Source: Cupriavidus sp. AU9028 | GTDB taxonomy: Bacteria; Pseudomonadota; Gammaproteobacteria; Burkholderiales; Burkholderiaceae | Direction of reading: 5' to 3' | NCBI RefSeq assembly: GCF_019795295.1 | Contig: NZ_JAIMCG010000016.1 | Span: 56,195 to 120,194 of the forward strand | Length of the DNA stretch: 64,000 nucleotides | Part shown: positions 16,963 to 25,218 of the stretch, one piece after another | How the letters are laid out: every line of letters starts with the position of its first letter | Numbering within the stretch: the stretch's first letter is position 1 | Made by a program: the position numbers and the translations under genes | Notes under the pieces: generated by a model | The model's database searches: none | Seen by the model: the letters and a program-made list of their open reading frames with translations, nothing else | Told to the model about the DNA's origin: nothing

Positions 16963-16966
16963 TGTG

Positions 16967-17821
16967 CTACCTGCACAAACCGATACTCTTCGCGTGCCAT
17001 CTAACGCCAGCGACAACTTTGCCGTGCAAGCTATGTTGATCGGGACACGTACACTGTATCCATCCTGCCGGAACACGGTCCGCTTCGGCCTTCGCGCGCT
17101 TCGCCGCCTGGGCATCCGCAAGTGCACGGTCACGTTCCGCTGCAGCTTTGTCTCGCTCGGTGCGTGCTCTCTCAAGCTCCGACTCAGCTTGACGCCTTGC
17201 TGCGTCGGCATTGTCGGCGCGCGCCTTCTCTCTCCGAAGAGCATCCTGTGCTTGGATTGCATCTGCAACAGATGCAATGTAGTGCTGAGGGAGCATGTTC
17301 AGTAGAGAGCGGGCCGGCGGCTCATAGCCGGCCGCCTTCAGTACATCCGCCAGGAACGAGTTACAGTTGGAATTGATGAGGTCGTAGCCAGCGGAATTCC
17401 ACTTTGAGATTATGCGATGGACACTGCGATACTGGTCCAAAGACAGTTCTATGCTGGCCGTTTTTACCGTATCCGCTGATGCGCCTAATTTTCGAGCGAA
17501 ATCCCGTTCTCCGCACGGTTCCGATGGCATGCATCGCCATTCACTCTTGAGCATACCCGGTCCGCGGATTTTGCCCTTACCGTCGGCTCCTGGGTAAAAA
17601 CCATAGGCGTCTTCTTTAATCCCGCTAGATGTTCTAACGCCTAAGATAATATAGGCATGGCCGACCGGAGACGGCCCTCCATATCCAGAGGCCGTGACCG
17701 GTCTCGCAAGAAACGTGACAGTGTAGTCACCTCGCGGAGCGCTGCTCGAAGCTGCAGGTATGGCCACGCCACAGATCGACGAAGCCAGCACGGCTATGGA
17801 GAGACGCCTAGGAGCGGCCAT
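16967..17821 (-). CDS. Exported permuted papain-like protein with coiled coil
   Basis: 284 aa from the ATG at 17821 with TGGAG upstream. Signal peptide at residues 1-26. His55 (PVGHAYIILG) followed later by Asn152-Cys153 (NSNCNSFLADV) is the order typical of permuted papain/NlpC-like hydrolases such as DUF4105-type proteins. Residues 195-262 are a charged Ala/Arg/Glu coiled coil. The active-site reading is inference. It may be a cell-wall or lipid hydrolase, or an effector; followed directly by the Cys-rich exported protein. Confidence 0.6.
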   Translation of the reverse strand: MAAPRRLSIAVLASSICGVAIPAASSSAPRGDYTVTFLARPVTASGYGGPSPVGHAYIILGVRTSSGIKEDAYGFYPGADGKGKIRGPGMLKSEWRCMPSEPCGERDFARKLGASADTVKTASIELSLDQYRSVHRIISKWNSAGYDLINSNCNSFLADVLKAAGYEPPARSLLNMLPQHYIASVADAIQAQDALRREKARADNADAARRQAESELERARTERDKAAAERDRALADAQAAKRAKAEADRVPAGWIQCTCPDQHSLHGKVVAGVRWHAKSIGLCR

Positions 17822-17929
17822 CACATTACTCCAGCCGTCAACGTAAACACAGCATAGCAAGCCACCGGTAGACCGCAAGACTCAACAATCAAACTGCGCT
17901 CGACCTGCGTGCTACTCGACCGCTGTTCC

Positions 17930-17959
17930 TTGATCACCTCTAAAGTTCTTTGGTATGCT
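17930..17959 (+). promoter_or_regulatory. Sigma70-type promoter of the PRTRC operon
   Basis: TTGATC (17930-17935), an 18-base spacer, then TATGCT (17954-17959) with an extended TGG before it. The transcript would begin near 17966, only a few bases before box copy F. Confidence 0.5.
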
Positions 17960-17972
17960 GCATGGACACCAA

Positions 17973-18129
17973 GCGTCCCTGACGCATCGACTCCGCACCG
18001 GCAGGTGCTAGTTTTCTTTCTGTACGGTGGCTGCCCGCATTTCGCGGCATGCCGCTCCTATCTATCCCACCGGGAACCACGTTCCCGGTGCGGCAACGGG
18101 TTCCCCATTCCTCTTCGGAGAACCCACAA
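17973..18129 (+). promoter_or_regulatory. RNA leader with box copy F, upstream of PRTRC ParB
   Basis: Box GCGTC-CCT-GACGC then ATCGACT. Hairpin CACCGGGAA/TTCCCGGTG (18068-18090) is followed by GGGTTC..CC/GGAGAACCC (18098-18125), which covers the ribosome binding site. GGGAACC in the first hairpin (18072-18078) is complementary to GGTTCCC (18099-18105) in the second, an alternative pairing. Confidence 0.7.
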
Positions 18130-19812
18130 ATGCAACTCAGCAATACCACTGTTCCGCTTCGCAAGATCCGTCGTCGCGCGAATCCTCGGACCTATCGGAA
18201 CCCCGGGGAGTTCGGCGAGCTCTGCGCGTCGGTAAAGCTTCACGGTGTTATCCAGCCCATCCTCGTTCGTCCTATCCCGCTGGATGGCGAATGGGAGTTT
18301 GAGGAGTTCGCCGGGGAAGGACGGTACCTCGCAGCGCTTCAAGAGCACGGGCCGGACTATGAGATGCCCGTCTACATCAAGGAAGTCGATGACGACACGG
18401 CAGATACACTCTCCGGCGTCGAAAACGTGCAACGAGCGGACATGCCGCCCGCGGACGAGGCAGTCTGGGCCGCAGGCCTGGTTGGCCGTGCGAAGGGAAA
18501 TCGCGACGAAGCGGCGAGAATCGCAGGCTGGTCTCGAAGCAAGCTGGACAAACGGCTTGCGCTCATGAACTGCAGCACCGTCGTGCGGGAAGCGTTGACT
18601 CACGAGCAAATCCAGCTCGGGCACGCCGAACTGCTTGCGACGCTCGCGAAGGACAAGCAGGACATCCTCCTGCCGGTCATTATCAGTGAGAAGAAGTCCG
18701 TCTCTGAACTGAAGAAGACCATCGAGGCTGCTGCGTGCAGCCTGGAAGCGGCCATCTTCGACAAGACTGAGTGCGCGGCGTGCCCGCACAACTCCTCGTT
18801 GCAGACCGAGATGTTTGGCGAGGCAATTGCGACCGGCAACTGTACGAACCGCGCTTGCTATAACGAGAAGTCGGAGCGGCAGCTCGAAGCGGTTGCCTAT
18901 GGCATGCGTGACGAGTACCCGATCGTGCGGATCATCCGTGCCGGTGACAATCACACCCGCATCCAGGTGAAGGTCGACGGACCGACCGGGGTTGGCGAGG
19001 AGCAGGCGAAGGCTTGCCACGCTTGCCAGAACTTCGGCGCGGCGGTTAGCGGCTTGCCGGACTCGATGGGCAAGGTCTACAGTGGCCAGTGCTTTGACAC
19101 AGCCTGCCACCAGAAGATGGTGGCAGCGCGAATCAAGTCGGAGCGCGACGCTGTGAAGGCCGGTGCTGCCGGCAGTGACACAGGCGAAGCGAGCAAGCCT
19201 GCTGCGGGAACGACGTCGTCCAAGGCGTCCAAGCCCGCTGAGAAGCCGGTCACGGTCATCAGCGAATCGGAGAAGGTCAAGCAGTATCGCACCGCTCTCT
19301 GGCGAAAGGCGCTGCGCCGGGAAGTGGCGCAGGATGCCGAGCAAGCCAACGCTTACCTGCTGGCGATGGCCCTGAACGGGCTCTCTCGCAATATCGGCGG
19401 GGATGCAATGAGCAAGTTCTTCGAGAAGCTCACCGACCAGAAAGTGTCCTCAACACTCCAAGGCTGCCTCACCGCCGTACAGAGCACGGATGCGGGCCAC
19501 CGTCAGCAGCTCACAGTGGCTCTCACCGTGGCCGCAATCGAAGGGCTCGAAGTGTCCAATCTCCAGGCACTTTGCAAGTACCACAAGCTGGATTTGCGAT
19601 GTCACTGGAACCTGCAGAAATCGCAGGACTTCCTCGAGATGCTGACGAAGTCCGAGATGAAGGTACTCGCGGACGAGCTCGGCATTCGCAAGGCGCTGGG
19701 CGACGGCTTCGCGAAGCTGTTTGCCAAGTCCAAGCCAGAGGTCGTGGCAGGGCTCTTGTCCGTCAAAGGCTTTGACTACGCCGGCAAGGTGCCCAAGGTA
19801 TTGGGCTACTGA
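18130..19812 (+). CDS. PRTRC system ParB family protein
   Basis: 560 aa from the ATG after leader F. Residues 1-110 are a ParB/Srx-like domain (VKLHGVIQPILVRP, FAGEGRYLAAL, GVENVQRADMPPADEA). A helix-turn-helix follows (AARIAGWSRSKLDKRLAL). PRTRC-specific Cys clusters come next (CAACPHNS, CTNRACY, then CHACQNF and CFDTACH), probably zinc-binding, then an Ala/Ser/Lys linker and a helical C-terminus. It is much longer than a chromosomal ParB. First gene of the PRTRC operon, likely a DNA-binding partition or regulatory factor. Confidence 0.92.
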   Translation: MQLSNTTVPLRKIRRRANPRTYRNPGEFGELCASVKLHGVIQPILVRPIPLDGEWEFEEFAGEGRYLAALQEHGPDYEMPVYIKEVDDDTADTLSGVENVQRADMPPADEAVWAAGLVGRAKGNRDEAARIAGWSRSKLDKRLALMNCSTVVREALTHEQIQLGHAELLATLAKDKQDILLPVIISEKKSVSELKKTIEAAACSLEAAIFDKTECAACPHNSSLQTEMFGEAIATGNCTNRACYNEKSERQLEAVAYGMRDEYPIVRIIRAGDNHTRIQVKVDGPTGVGEEQAKACHACQNFGAAVSGLPDSMGKVYSGQCFDTACHQKMVAARIKSERDAVKAGAAGSDTGEASKPAAGTTSSKASKPAEKPVTVISESEKVKQYRTALWRKALRREVAQDAEQANAYLLAMALNGLSRNIGGDAMSKFFEKLTDQKVSSTLQGCLTAVQSTDAGHRQQLTVALTVAAIEGLEVSNLQALCKYHKLDLRCHWNLQKSQDFLEMLTKSEMKVLADELGIRKALGDGFAKLFAKSKPEVVAGLLSVKGFDYAGKVPKVLGY

Positions 19813-19831
19813 GCGTCATCAATCTCTCTCC

Positions 19832-19887
19832 GAAGGGCGCGATCCTAGCGCCCTTCCGTCCATTCATTTCCCCATAGGAACTACTTC
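19832..19887 (+). promoter_or_regulatory. Hairpin between ParB and protein E
   Basis: Perfect 9-bp stem GAAGGGCGC/GCGCCCTTC at 19832-19856 without a T run, followed by AGGAAC ahead of the ATG at 19888. It may stabilise or attenuate rather than terminate. Confidence 0.45.
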
Positions 19888-20313
19888 ATGTTTGCTGAAC
19901 TGTCTACGCTCGTCCGCGCGAGTGAGAAAGTGGTACTTACGCTTGCCATGCACGGCGATGCGCTGTCTGTCGTCGTCATGCCGGTCGCGAAGAAGGCCGA
20001 GGATCCGGCCCTGGCCGCGCCCCTCGCCATCTCCGGGAGCCCTGAGGAGCTCGATGACGGCTTCGTCGAGGCCCTGCAGAGTTACGTCGCCACGCGGCGA
20101 TCGCTCGCAGAGCAAGTCGAGGCGACGAACTCGATCCTGGAGGCTGCAAAGGCTAGTCAATCGACCAAAGCCACCAAGGCGCTTACAAAGGCCGCAGCTC
20201 CCGGGAGCGCGGCAACCGAGACCGATGACGACGAAGGCAAGCCGGCCGCACCCGTGCAGCCGACGGAAAGCCAATCGTCGTCGGCTGGGACCGACCTTGC
20301 ATCGTTGCTTTGA
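19888..20313 (+). CDS. PRTRC system protein E
   Basis: 141 aa, matching the length and position of PRTRC E between ParB and C. N-terminus MFAELSTLVRASEKVVLTL, a conserved VVMPVAKKAEDPALAAPL segment and a low-complexity Ala/Thr/Glu tail. Biochemical role unknown. The stop lies 11 bases before the start of protein C. Confidence 0.85.
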   Translation: MFAELSTLVRASEKVVLTLAMHGDALSVVVMPVAKKAEDPALAAPLAISGSPEELDDGFVEALQSYVATRRSLAEQVEATNSILEAAKASQSTKATKALTKAAAPGSAATETDDDEGKPAAPVQPTESQSSSAGTDLASLL

Positions 20314-20324
20314 GGGAGACTGGC

Positions 20325-20543
20325 ATGGCGATCGAAGTGAAAAAGCTGGTTCGCGAGTTCTCGTACAACGGCATGACGCTGGTCGACCCCGGTCCCCAGT
20401 TCACGCCGGACCAGGTACGTGAGATATACACCGCGCAGTATCCGGAGCTGACCACCGCCGCGGTGGATGGCCCGGAACATAAGGACGATGTCGTCCGCTT
20501 CACGTTCGTGCGCGCCGCCGGCGCGAAGGGCGCCGATGCGTAA
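20325..20543 (+). CDS. PRTRC system protein C, small ubiquitin-like protein
   Basis: 72 aa. MAIEVKKLVREFSYNGMTLV then DPGPQFTPDQVREIYTAQYP is the pattern of PRTRC C, which belongs, as far as I recall, to the prokaryotic ubiquitin-like group (Prok_Ub). A beta-grasp fold is expected. The end reads AGAKG-ADA: removal of the last three residues by the cassette's JAMM peptidase would expose a glycine. That processing is a hypothesis. Confidence 0.85.
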   Translation: MAIEVKKLVREFSYNGMTLVDPGPQFTPDQVREIYTAQYPELTTAAVDGPEHKDDVVRFTFVRAAGAKGADA

Positions 20544-20595
20544 ATCTGATCTGATGAAGGCGCTGTCCACAGGGCAGTTTGCCGCCACCAACCAT

Positions 20596-20622
20596 GAGCC
20601 GCCCGAGAGGGCGGCTTTTTTT
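20596..20622 (+). terminator. Terminator/attenuator inside the PRTRC operon
   Basis: GCCGCCC-GAGA-GGGCGGC followed by seven T residues, after protein C and only 20 bases before the start of protein F. Confidence 0.85.
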
Positions 20623-20642
20623 CACTCTGAGGAGACGAGGGA

Positions 20643-21797
20643 ATGCTGTTCGATCCTCTATCGATTGTTCAATGCGACGATGTCGCAGCACCTTCATGGA
20701 CGCCGCCCCGACAGCATCCCGCTGCCCGAGGGCGACCTGCCAATGATTTTCTGACCCTGCCTGCCGTTCCGGCTGATGTGCCTAGCCGGGCCGTGCTCAC
20801 CTACCGGGACGCTGAAGACCTTAGCGCCCTTGTGCTTTCGCAGTTCCAAGCAGGAGTGCTCCGCGCCAGTGATGTCACCAACCCGGTCAATGCGGGCGAT
20901 GCATTCGCTCAGGCAATGTTCGCGTGGATCAACGCGCGGCGACCGGTGTGCCACCGGCTCATATTCGACTTCGCCCTGCTGGAACTTGGCGCGGCGCAAT
21001 CCGAGGTTTCTCAGTTCGGCTGGGAAGATCAGCTTCAGGAACCTCTTTACCTGGCCATCCATCTGCCACAGGAGACCGTCTACGTGATCGGCGATGAGCG
21101 CGCAAACGCGTTGCGCGCCGCCCACCCGGCGCTCCTCTTCACAGCAATGTCACTCATATCCGCGGCGGATGTGAAGTCACTTGACCTGCGCACGCCGAGC
21201 CGCTTGCTTGACCTATTTGCGATGTGGCATTGGGACGGCGATTCGACGTCGGACGACGAGGAAGCGCGCGAAACGATGCTCGCCTACGGTCGAGATGAGG
21301 AGGATCTTGAGCGGTATCTGCCTTCCACAGTGAGGGGTGAGCTCGCGCCAGACGATGTCCTGCCGTATCACCCCCGCCGCAATCCTGAGGCGGGGAGCCT
21401 GACGGCTCTCTCCGTGAGAAGGCTTCGAGCCTTGGCGCGGTGCAACGAGGGTTGGATCGCTGCTGTTTGCAATGCACTCGCTGACCTGAGCCTAGAGCTT
21501 CACCACAACGGCACCCTTAACGTGTTCGCGCGGGCTCAATGGGCCGAGCCTGCGTACGCAGCTGCGACGATTGTTTTTCGTGAGAACGACACTGCGCTTG
21601 AGGTGCTGGACGACCACATCAACCAGCTGAATGCCTCCGGCGAGGCGACGCTTTACCAGGCTTTCATCCCGGTAGCGAACGCACCTGACGCGATCCGCGA
21701 GCAATTCCTCGCTCTAGGCGGAATGCTCAGGATCATCGGCGCACTGGATCGTGTTCTAACGCTTATTTCTGAGGAGGCCACATGGCTGAATATGTGA
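20643..21797 (+). CDS. PRTRC system protein F
   Basis: 384 aa with GAGGAGACGAGGG before the ATG. PRTRC F has no known fold; this copy is soluble, acidic and helical, with a VCHRLIFDFALLELG segment and a C-terminal region (QFLALGGMLRIIGALDRVL). Overlaps the start of protein B by 16 bases, so the two are coupled. It begins the distal half of the operon, behind the terminator. Confidence 0.85.
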   Translation: MLFDPLSIVQCDDVAAPSWTPPRQHPAARGRPANDFLTLPAVPADVPSRAVLTYRDAEDLSALVLSQFQAGVLRASDVTNPVNAGDAFAQAMFAWINARRPVCHRLIFDFALLELGAAQSEVSQFGWEDQLQEPLYLAIHLPQETVYVIGDERANALRAAHPALLFTAMSLISAADVKSLDLRTPSRLLDLFAMWHWDGDSTSDDEEARETMLAYGRDEEDLERYLPSTVRGELAPDDVLPYHPRRNPEAGSLTALSVRRLRALARCNEGWIAAVCNALADLSLELHHNGTLNVFARAQWAEPAYAAATIVFRENDTALEVLDDHINQLNASGEATLYQAFIPVANAPDAIREQFLALGGMLRIIGALDRVLTLISEEATWLNM

Positions 21798-22504
21798 GCG
21801 CCTTGCAGGCGACTGAGGTGGCCCTTCGCGGGGCCATTTTGCTCTATGGGCCGGACCTCGGTCAGTTCACGTATGCGACTGCGCATACGGTTGACATCGG
21901 ATTGGACGGCTCCGGCCCGGTTATCGGTCCCGGTACGCCCATCAATCGGCGCGCCCTGATCGACGCTGTACGACATGTCGCTGAGGCGTCGCTGCCGAAG
22001 GGCGAGTTCCTGACGCCGAACGTGCTCTCGATAGGACCAACGGCAGTGACATGGTGGTGCGCCCCAGCGCATCGTCGGGTGTTCTTCCGCTGCAAAGAGT
22101 TGGGTGAGCGCTCCGCTGTTGTTCCTCACCCAGGGCTGGTCTTTCGTGCGTCCACTGCTGGCTTTCGCGTGTTCGCTTTGGCGGGCGAAGCGAGGCCATC
22201 GCCGGACGCCGCACTGTTCGAGCCGCCATATTTCAACACATGGGATCGCGGCTCGATCTGCATCGGCTCCGCAATGGTGCCGAGGGAGATAGACGTGGCC
22301 TCCATACCCGGCTGGGAGGGGGGGTTCTTCGACTCTGCTTTCACCCACCCCAACCAGGGTGGGCCACGTATCTCGTATGGCGACGGCTTCTACGCCTTTT
22401 GGCGGGACATACTCGAGGGGAAGTTTGACGACTTCCCGCGGGATGCTCTCGTACCGATGAATTTCACGCTGGCGGACTTAATTGCCGGCAATCTGGAGAA
22501 ATGA
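21782..22504 (+). CDS. PRTRC system protein B, E2-like
   Basis: 240 aa. Residues 115-165 (VVPHPGLVFRA, LFEPPYFNTWDRGSICIGSA) follow the E2/UBC layout in which a HP motif precedes a strand ending in G-x-ICxG; Cys160 is the candidate catalytic cysteine. PRTRC B has been placed among prokaryotic E2-like families. It lies between protein F and the JAMM protein with ATGA overlap to the latter. E2 activity is inferred. Confidence 0.85.
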   Translation: MAEYVSALQATEVALRGAILLYGPDLGQFTYATAHTVDIGLDGSGPVIGPGTPINRRALIDAVRHVAEASLPKGEFLTPNVLSIGPTAVTWWCAPAHRRVFFRCKELGERSAVVPHPGLVFRASTAGFRVFALAGEARPSPDAALFEPPYFNTWDRGSICIGSAMVPREIDVASIPGWEGGFFDSAFTHPNQGGPRISYGDGFYAFWRDILEGKFDDFPRDALVPMNFTLADLIAGNLEK

Positions 22505-23148
22505 CGATGAGTCCTTCGGACATCACACTGCAGCAATCCTTCCCTGCCGTCATGGTGCCCCGGTCTTCCGAGGTAGCTCCCATGGAGAGGCAGGGAGAGA
22601 GGTTGCTCGTGGCGCAGAACGGTGTCTATCTCGAGATCGTTCGGCCGTGGGTTCGCCTAGTGCGCAAGCTGGGGGGGTATGACCATAAAACGTCGATCCC
22701 CTATGGCGACATGGCTGAGGAAACGGCGTTGCATTGCGGTCGCTTGCCTGTTGAGCTGATCCGTCAGTTCGCTGACATGGCTATGGCGGCCTATCCCAAG
22801 GAGACCGGGGCATGGATCGTCTGGAACGCTGCGACGCATCTGTTTCGGCTGGTTCCGGTGACTATCCGGGAGCACAGCGAAAGCCACCTTCGGTACGACC
22901 GGCCATGCTTGTCAACTGACGACGTGTTGTTGGTCGACTGTCACTCGCACGGTCCATCGCCGGCGTACTTCTCTCCGACGGACGATGAGGATGACCGGTA
23001 CGACGTCAAGTTCGCGTTCGTTCTGGGGAATTGCGTGTCGCCGGTGCCGTCCATGGCCCTTCGCCTCTGTGCTAAGGGCATTTTTGAGCCGGTAGAGCCG
23101 GTACCCTCTGATTGGTATCGCGCTGTTCGGCGAAAGGAGTTGTCATGA
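22501..23148 (+). CDS. PRTRC system protein A, JAMM/MPN peptidase
   Basis: 215 aa. A complete JAMM metal motif is visible: Glu101 upstream, then His148-Ser-His150, Ser158 and Asp161 (HSHGPSPAYFSPTD). JAMM enzymes remove ubiquitin or ubiquitin-like tails; here the likely substrate is protein C or its conjugates. Both ends overlap neighbours as ATGA, showing tight coupling with B and ThiF. Confidence 0.9.
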   Translation: MTMSPSDITLQQSFPAVMVPRSSEVAPMERQGERLLVAQNGVYLEIVRPWVRLVRKLGGYDHKTSIPYGDMAEETALHCGRLPVELIRQFADMAMAAYPKETGAWIVWNAATHLFRLVPVTIREHSESHLRYDRPCLSTDDVLLVDCHSHGPSPAYFSPTDDEDDRYDVKFAFVLGNCVSPVPSMALRLCAKGIFEPVEPVPSDWYRAVRRKELS

Positions 23149-23954
23149 TCGAACACAGCATCCCCCCAGAGATGACTCGCCGCGCATGGAAGGTTGTGGT
23201 CGTGGGTGCTGGAGGCACAGGAAGCGCGCTGCTTCCTAGCCTTGCTCGCCTCCACCACGCCATGCTCGAGCTTGGTCACCCAGGTGGAATCGAGTGCATC
23301 GTCTATGACGATGACACCGTTAGCGAAACCAACGTCGGTCGACAAGGCTTCTACCCTGTAGATGTTGGCAGGCCCAAGGCGACGTTGCTCGTCAACCGCC
23401 TCAATAACTTGATGGGTACTCGTTGGGAGGCGCGTGTCTGCCAACTCAGCGGGACGGACAGTCTCCGCTGCGACATGGTGGTCGGATGTGTCGACACCCG
23501 GAAAGCTCGAAAGGCGATCGTCCAAGCAATGAAGCGTGGCGCTGGCGGCTACTACCTCGACTGCGGCAACGAGTCGAACAGTGGTCAGGTCATTCTGGGC
23601 GAGGTGAGACAGCGCGCACCACGTCGGTTGCCGCATGTTGGAGACCTTTTTCCGGAGTTGCTCAATCCCGCTGCGGACAAGGCCGATACGGCGCCGTCTT
23701 GTTCCATGGCGGACGCATTGCGTAAGCAATCGCTGGTCGTGAACCAGGCGATCGCCGTGCAAGCGTTCAATCTCCTGTGGACGCTCTTCCGAACGGGCAC
23801 GTTGAAGTACTCAGGTGTGTTCGTCAATCTTGACGCCGGCCGAACCACATCGCTGCCCGTTGATGAGGGCGCCTGGATGCGGTTTGGGTATCAATCGCTG
23901 GCCGCGAAGCGAGAAGCACGGCTGACTGCACGCGGCGGCAAGGTCCCAGCATAA
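23145..23954 (+). CDS. PRTRC system ThiF family (E1-like) adenylyltransferase
   Basis: 269 aa. The nucleotide loop is VVVVGAGGTGSAL (residues 17-29), the conserved adenylation segment DDDTVSETNVGRQ at 55-67, and a candidate catalytic cysteine is Cys186 (APSCSMADAL). ThiF/E1 proteins activate the C-terminus of a ubiquitin-like protein with ATP. It starts with ATGA overlap after protein A and ends the operon before a terminator at 24004-24038. Only one CxxC-like pair is evident, so structural zinc is uncertain. Confidence 0.93.
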   Translation: MIEHSIPPEMTRRAWKVVVVGAGGTGSALLPSLARLHHAMLELGHPGGIECIVYDDDTVSETNVGRQGFYPVDVGRPKATLLVNRLNNLMGTRWEARVCQLSGTDSLRCDMVVGCVDTRKARKAIVQAMKRGAGGYYLDCGNESNSGQVILGEVRQRAPRRLPHVGDLFPELLNPAADKADTAPSCSMADALRKQSLVVNQAIAVQAFNLLWTLFRTGTLKYSGVFVNLDAGRTTSLPVDEGAWMRFGYQSLAAKREARLTARGGKVPA

Positions 23955-24003
23955 CGGGGCTTCGACACGCCATCTTATTGTTTGAAGTGCTACCCCATGT
24001 CTA

Positions 24004-24038
24004 CCCCCCGATCGACGAGATCCGGGGGCTCTTTTTTT
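24004..24038 (+). terminator. Rho-independent terminator of the PRTRC operon
   Basis: CCCCCGAT...ATCCGGGGG followed by CTCTTTTTTT. Confidence 0.9.
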
Positions 24039-24123
24039 GGGCCTCGGGACTGTCACCCTGGGACATGTGCCGTATCGGTTCGCACGGCTCCAGCGCAACT
24101 ATTACCTGAAGGAGGTTCGAGAG

Positions 24124-24480
24124 ATGACGGCGAATACGCCAGACCGCACCGCTGTTAGCCCGGCTGGGGCTGAGGCACCGTTCTATGAGGAAACCGTGGT
24201 TACGGGAGACTGGCTGCCCGATAGCGTGCAGGTGGTCGCTTACTGCTTAGCGCGCCGCTGGAACGGCTTCCTTGTCCCTATGTTCCCACTGGAAAGCGGG
24301 CTTGCCTTGGCCAAGGAGATGAAGAACCTGAGCTATGAGGAATTGGGCGACCGATTCGTCATTGAGGAGGACGGGCGCCTTGACTACTTGCCCGGTACCT
24401 GGATCACGGTGGGAGCAGTTAGAACGAAGGTATATGGTATCGGCGATAGTTGGTGCTGGATTCCCGGAGAGACCACGTAG
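24124..24480 (+). CDS. Unknown backbone protein
   Basis: 118 aa from the ATG at 24124, with GAAGGAGG ten bases upstream; the in-frame start at 24037 lies in the terminator region. Contains several Trp residues (ARRWNGFLVPMFPL, GDSWCWIPGETT). The sequence alternates strands with one helix (LALAKEMKNLSYEEL). No family recognised. Confidence 0.65.
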   Translation: MTANTPDRTAVSPAGAEAPFYEETVVTGDWLPDSVQVVAYCLARRWNGFLVPMFPLESGLALAKEMKNLSYEELGDRFVIEEDGRLDYLPGTWITVGAVRTKVYGIGDSWCWIPGETT

Positions 24481-24555
24481 CAAGTGGTCGAGCACGGTAC
24501 TGTCACAGGATGCTCGCCAAGGTGAGCGAGCATTGGTAGAATCGTCGGACCATCC

Positions 24556-24663
24556 GCGTCAACGACGCATCGACCCTTCCGGCTATTTGCCGGACAGCTT
24601 TTTTTCCCCACTATGGGCTTCCACGCCCATAGGCATGGTGGCCCATCTTTTTATGAGGCCGTC
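24556..24663 (+). promoter_or_regulatory. RNA leader with box copy G
   Basis: Box GCGTC-AAC-GACGC then ATCGACC (24556-24575). CTATGGGC/GCCCATAG (24611-24632) is followed by GGCC.AT/AT..GGCC (24640-24660), which holds the GAGG ribosome binding site. ATGGGC of the first hairpin can also pair with GCCCAT (24641-24646). Confidence 0.7.
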
Positions 24664-25137
24664 ATGTTCCAGCGTTGCTTCCTGCTTTTCCTTACGTCTG
24701 TTCTCTTCACCGGTTGCGCTGCACAGCCTACCTCGCCGAACGTTTATCGTGCCTCGGAAGCGCTCCGAACCGGTACTGCTCAGGCCGTCACCGTCGTGCG
24801 GGTGCGTCCGGTGACGATTGTTGCCGGCGACGGCATGATGTCCGCCAGCTCGGGCGTGCCAGGTGTTCTAGGTGCTGTAGTCGGTGCCGTGCTCGGTGCT
24901 CGTGTTATCGGCGGCGGTAACGGTCGCTACATTGCTGGCGCGCTCTCCGGTACTGCGTCTGCTGCGATCGCACAGGTAGCTGCCAGCCACCTGAGCCGCC
25001 GGCACGGTGTGGAGGTTGTTGTCCGTACCAATGACGGCCGACAGGTAGTGGTCGCTCAGGATGCGGATCAGCAGTTCGTCACCGGCGAACAGGTATTCCT
25101 GGTCTCCGGCAGCGGGGGCTATCGCCTCACCCGATAA
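24664..25137 (+). CDS. Outer-membrane lipoprotein with glycine-zipper (SlyB/Pcp-like)
   Basis: 157 aa from the ATG behind leader G. Signal peptide with lipobox LFTGC at residues 15-19 (LFLTSVLFTGCAAQP). The central part is a glycine-zipper 2TM stretch (GVPGVLGAVVGAVLGARVIG, then IAGALSGTASAAIAQ), followed by a strand-rich domain ending GYRLTR. Such proteins sit in the outer membrane. On an element they might influence surface exclusion or envelope stability (inference). Confidence 0.85.
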   Translation: MFQRCFLLFLTSVLFTGCAAQPTSPNVYRASEALRTGTAQAVTVVRVRPVTIVAGDGMMSASSGVPGVLGAVVGAVLGARVIGGGNGRYIAGALSGTASAAIAQVAASHLSRRHGVEVVVRTNDGRQVVVAQDADQQFVTGEQVFLVSGSGGYRLTR

Positions 25138-25138
25138 A

Positions 25139-25218
25139 CGCTCTCGAGAGCGTCCTCCATCTACTACTTCCCCGCGCGGGCCTCCCGCCCGGGGCGGTGC
25201 GCGCAACCGGAGTTCACC
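25139..25218 (+). promoter_or_regulatory. Structured leader of the gene at 25219
   Basis: A 14-bp palindrome CGCTCTCGAGAGCG (25139-25152), then a strong hairpin CCCCGCGCGGG/CCCGCCCGGGG (25170-25194). A short GGTG/CACC pair encloses the CGGAG ribosome binding site. No ATCGA box. Confidence 0.5.

Noticed and set aside
18058-19344. Long minus-strand open frame of 428 codons
   Set aside because: It is antisense to the PRTRC ParB gene, Arg/Leu-rich and without a ribosome binding site; a by-product of GC-rich third positions.
24476-24489. 14-base word shared with 177-190
   Set aside because: Too short to call a repeat element; kept only as a note because both copies lie upstream of box leaders.
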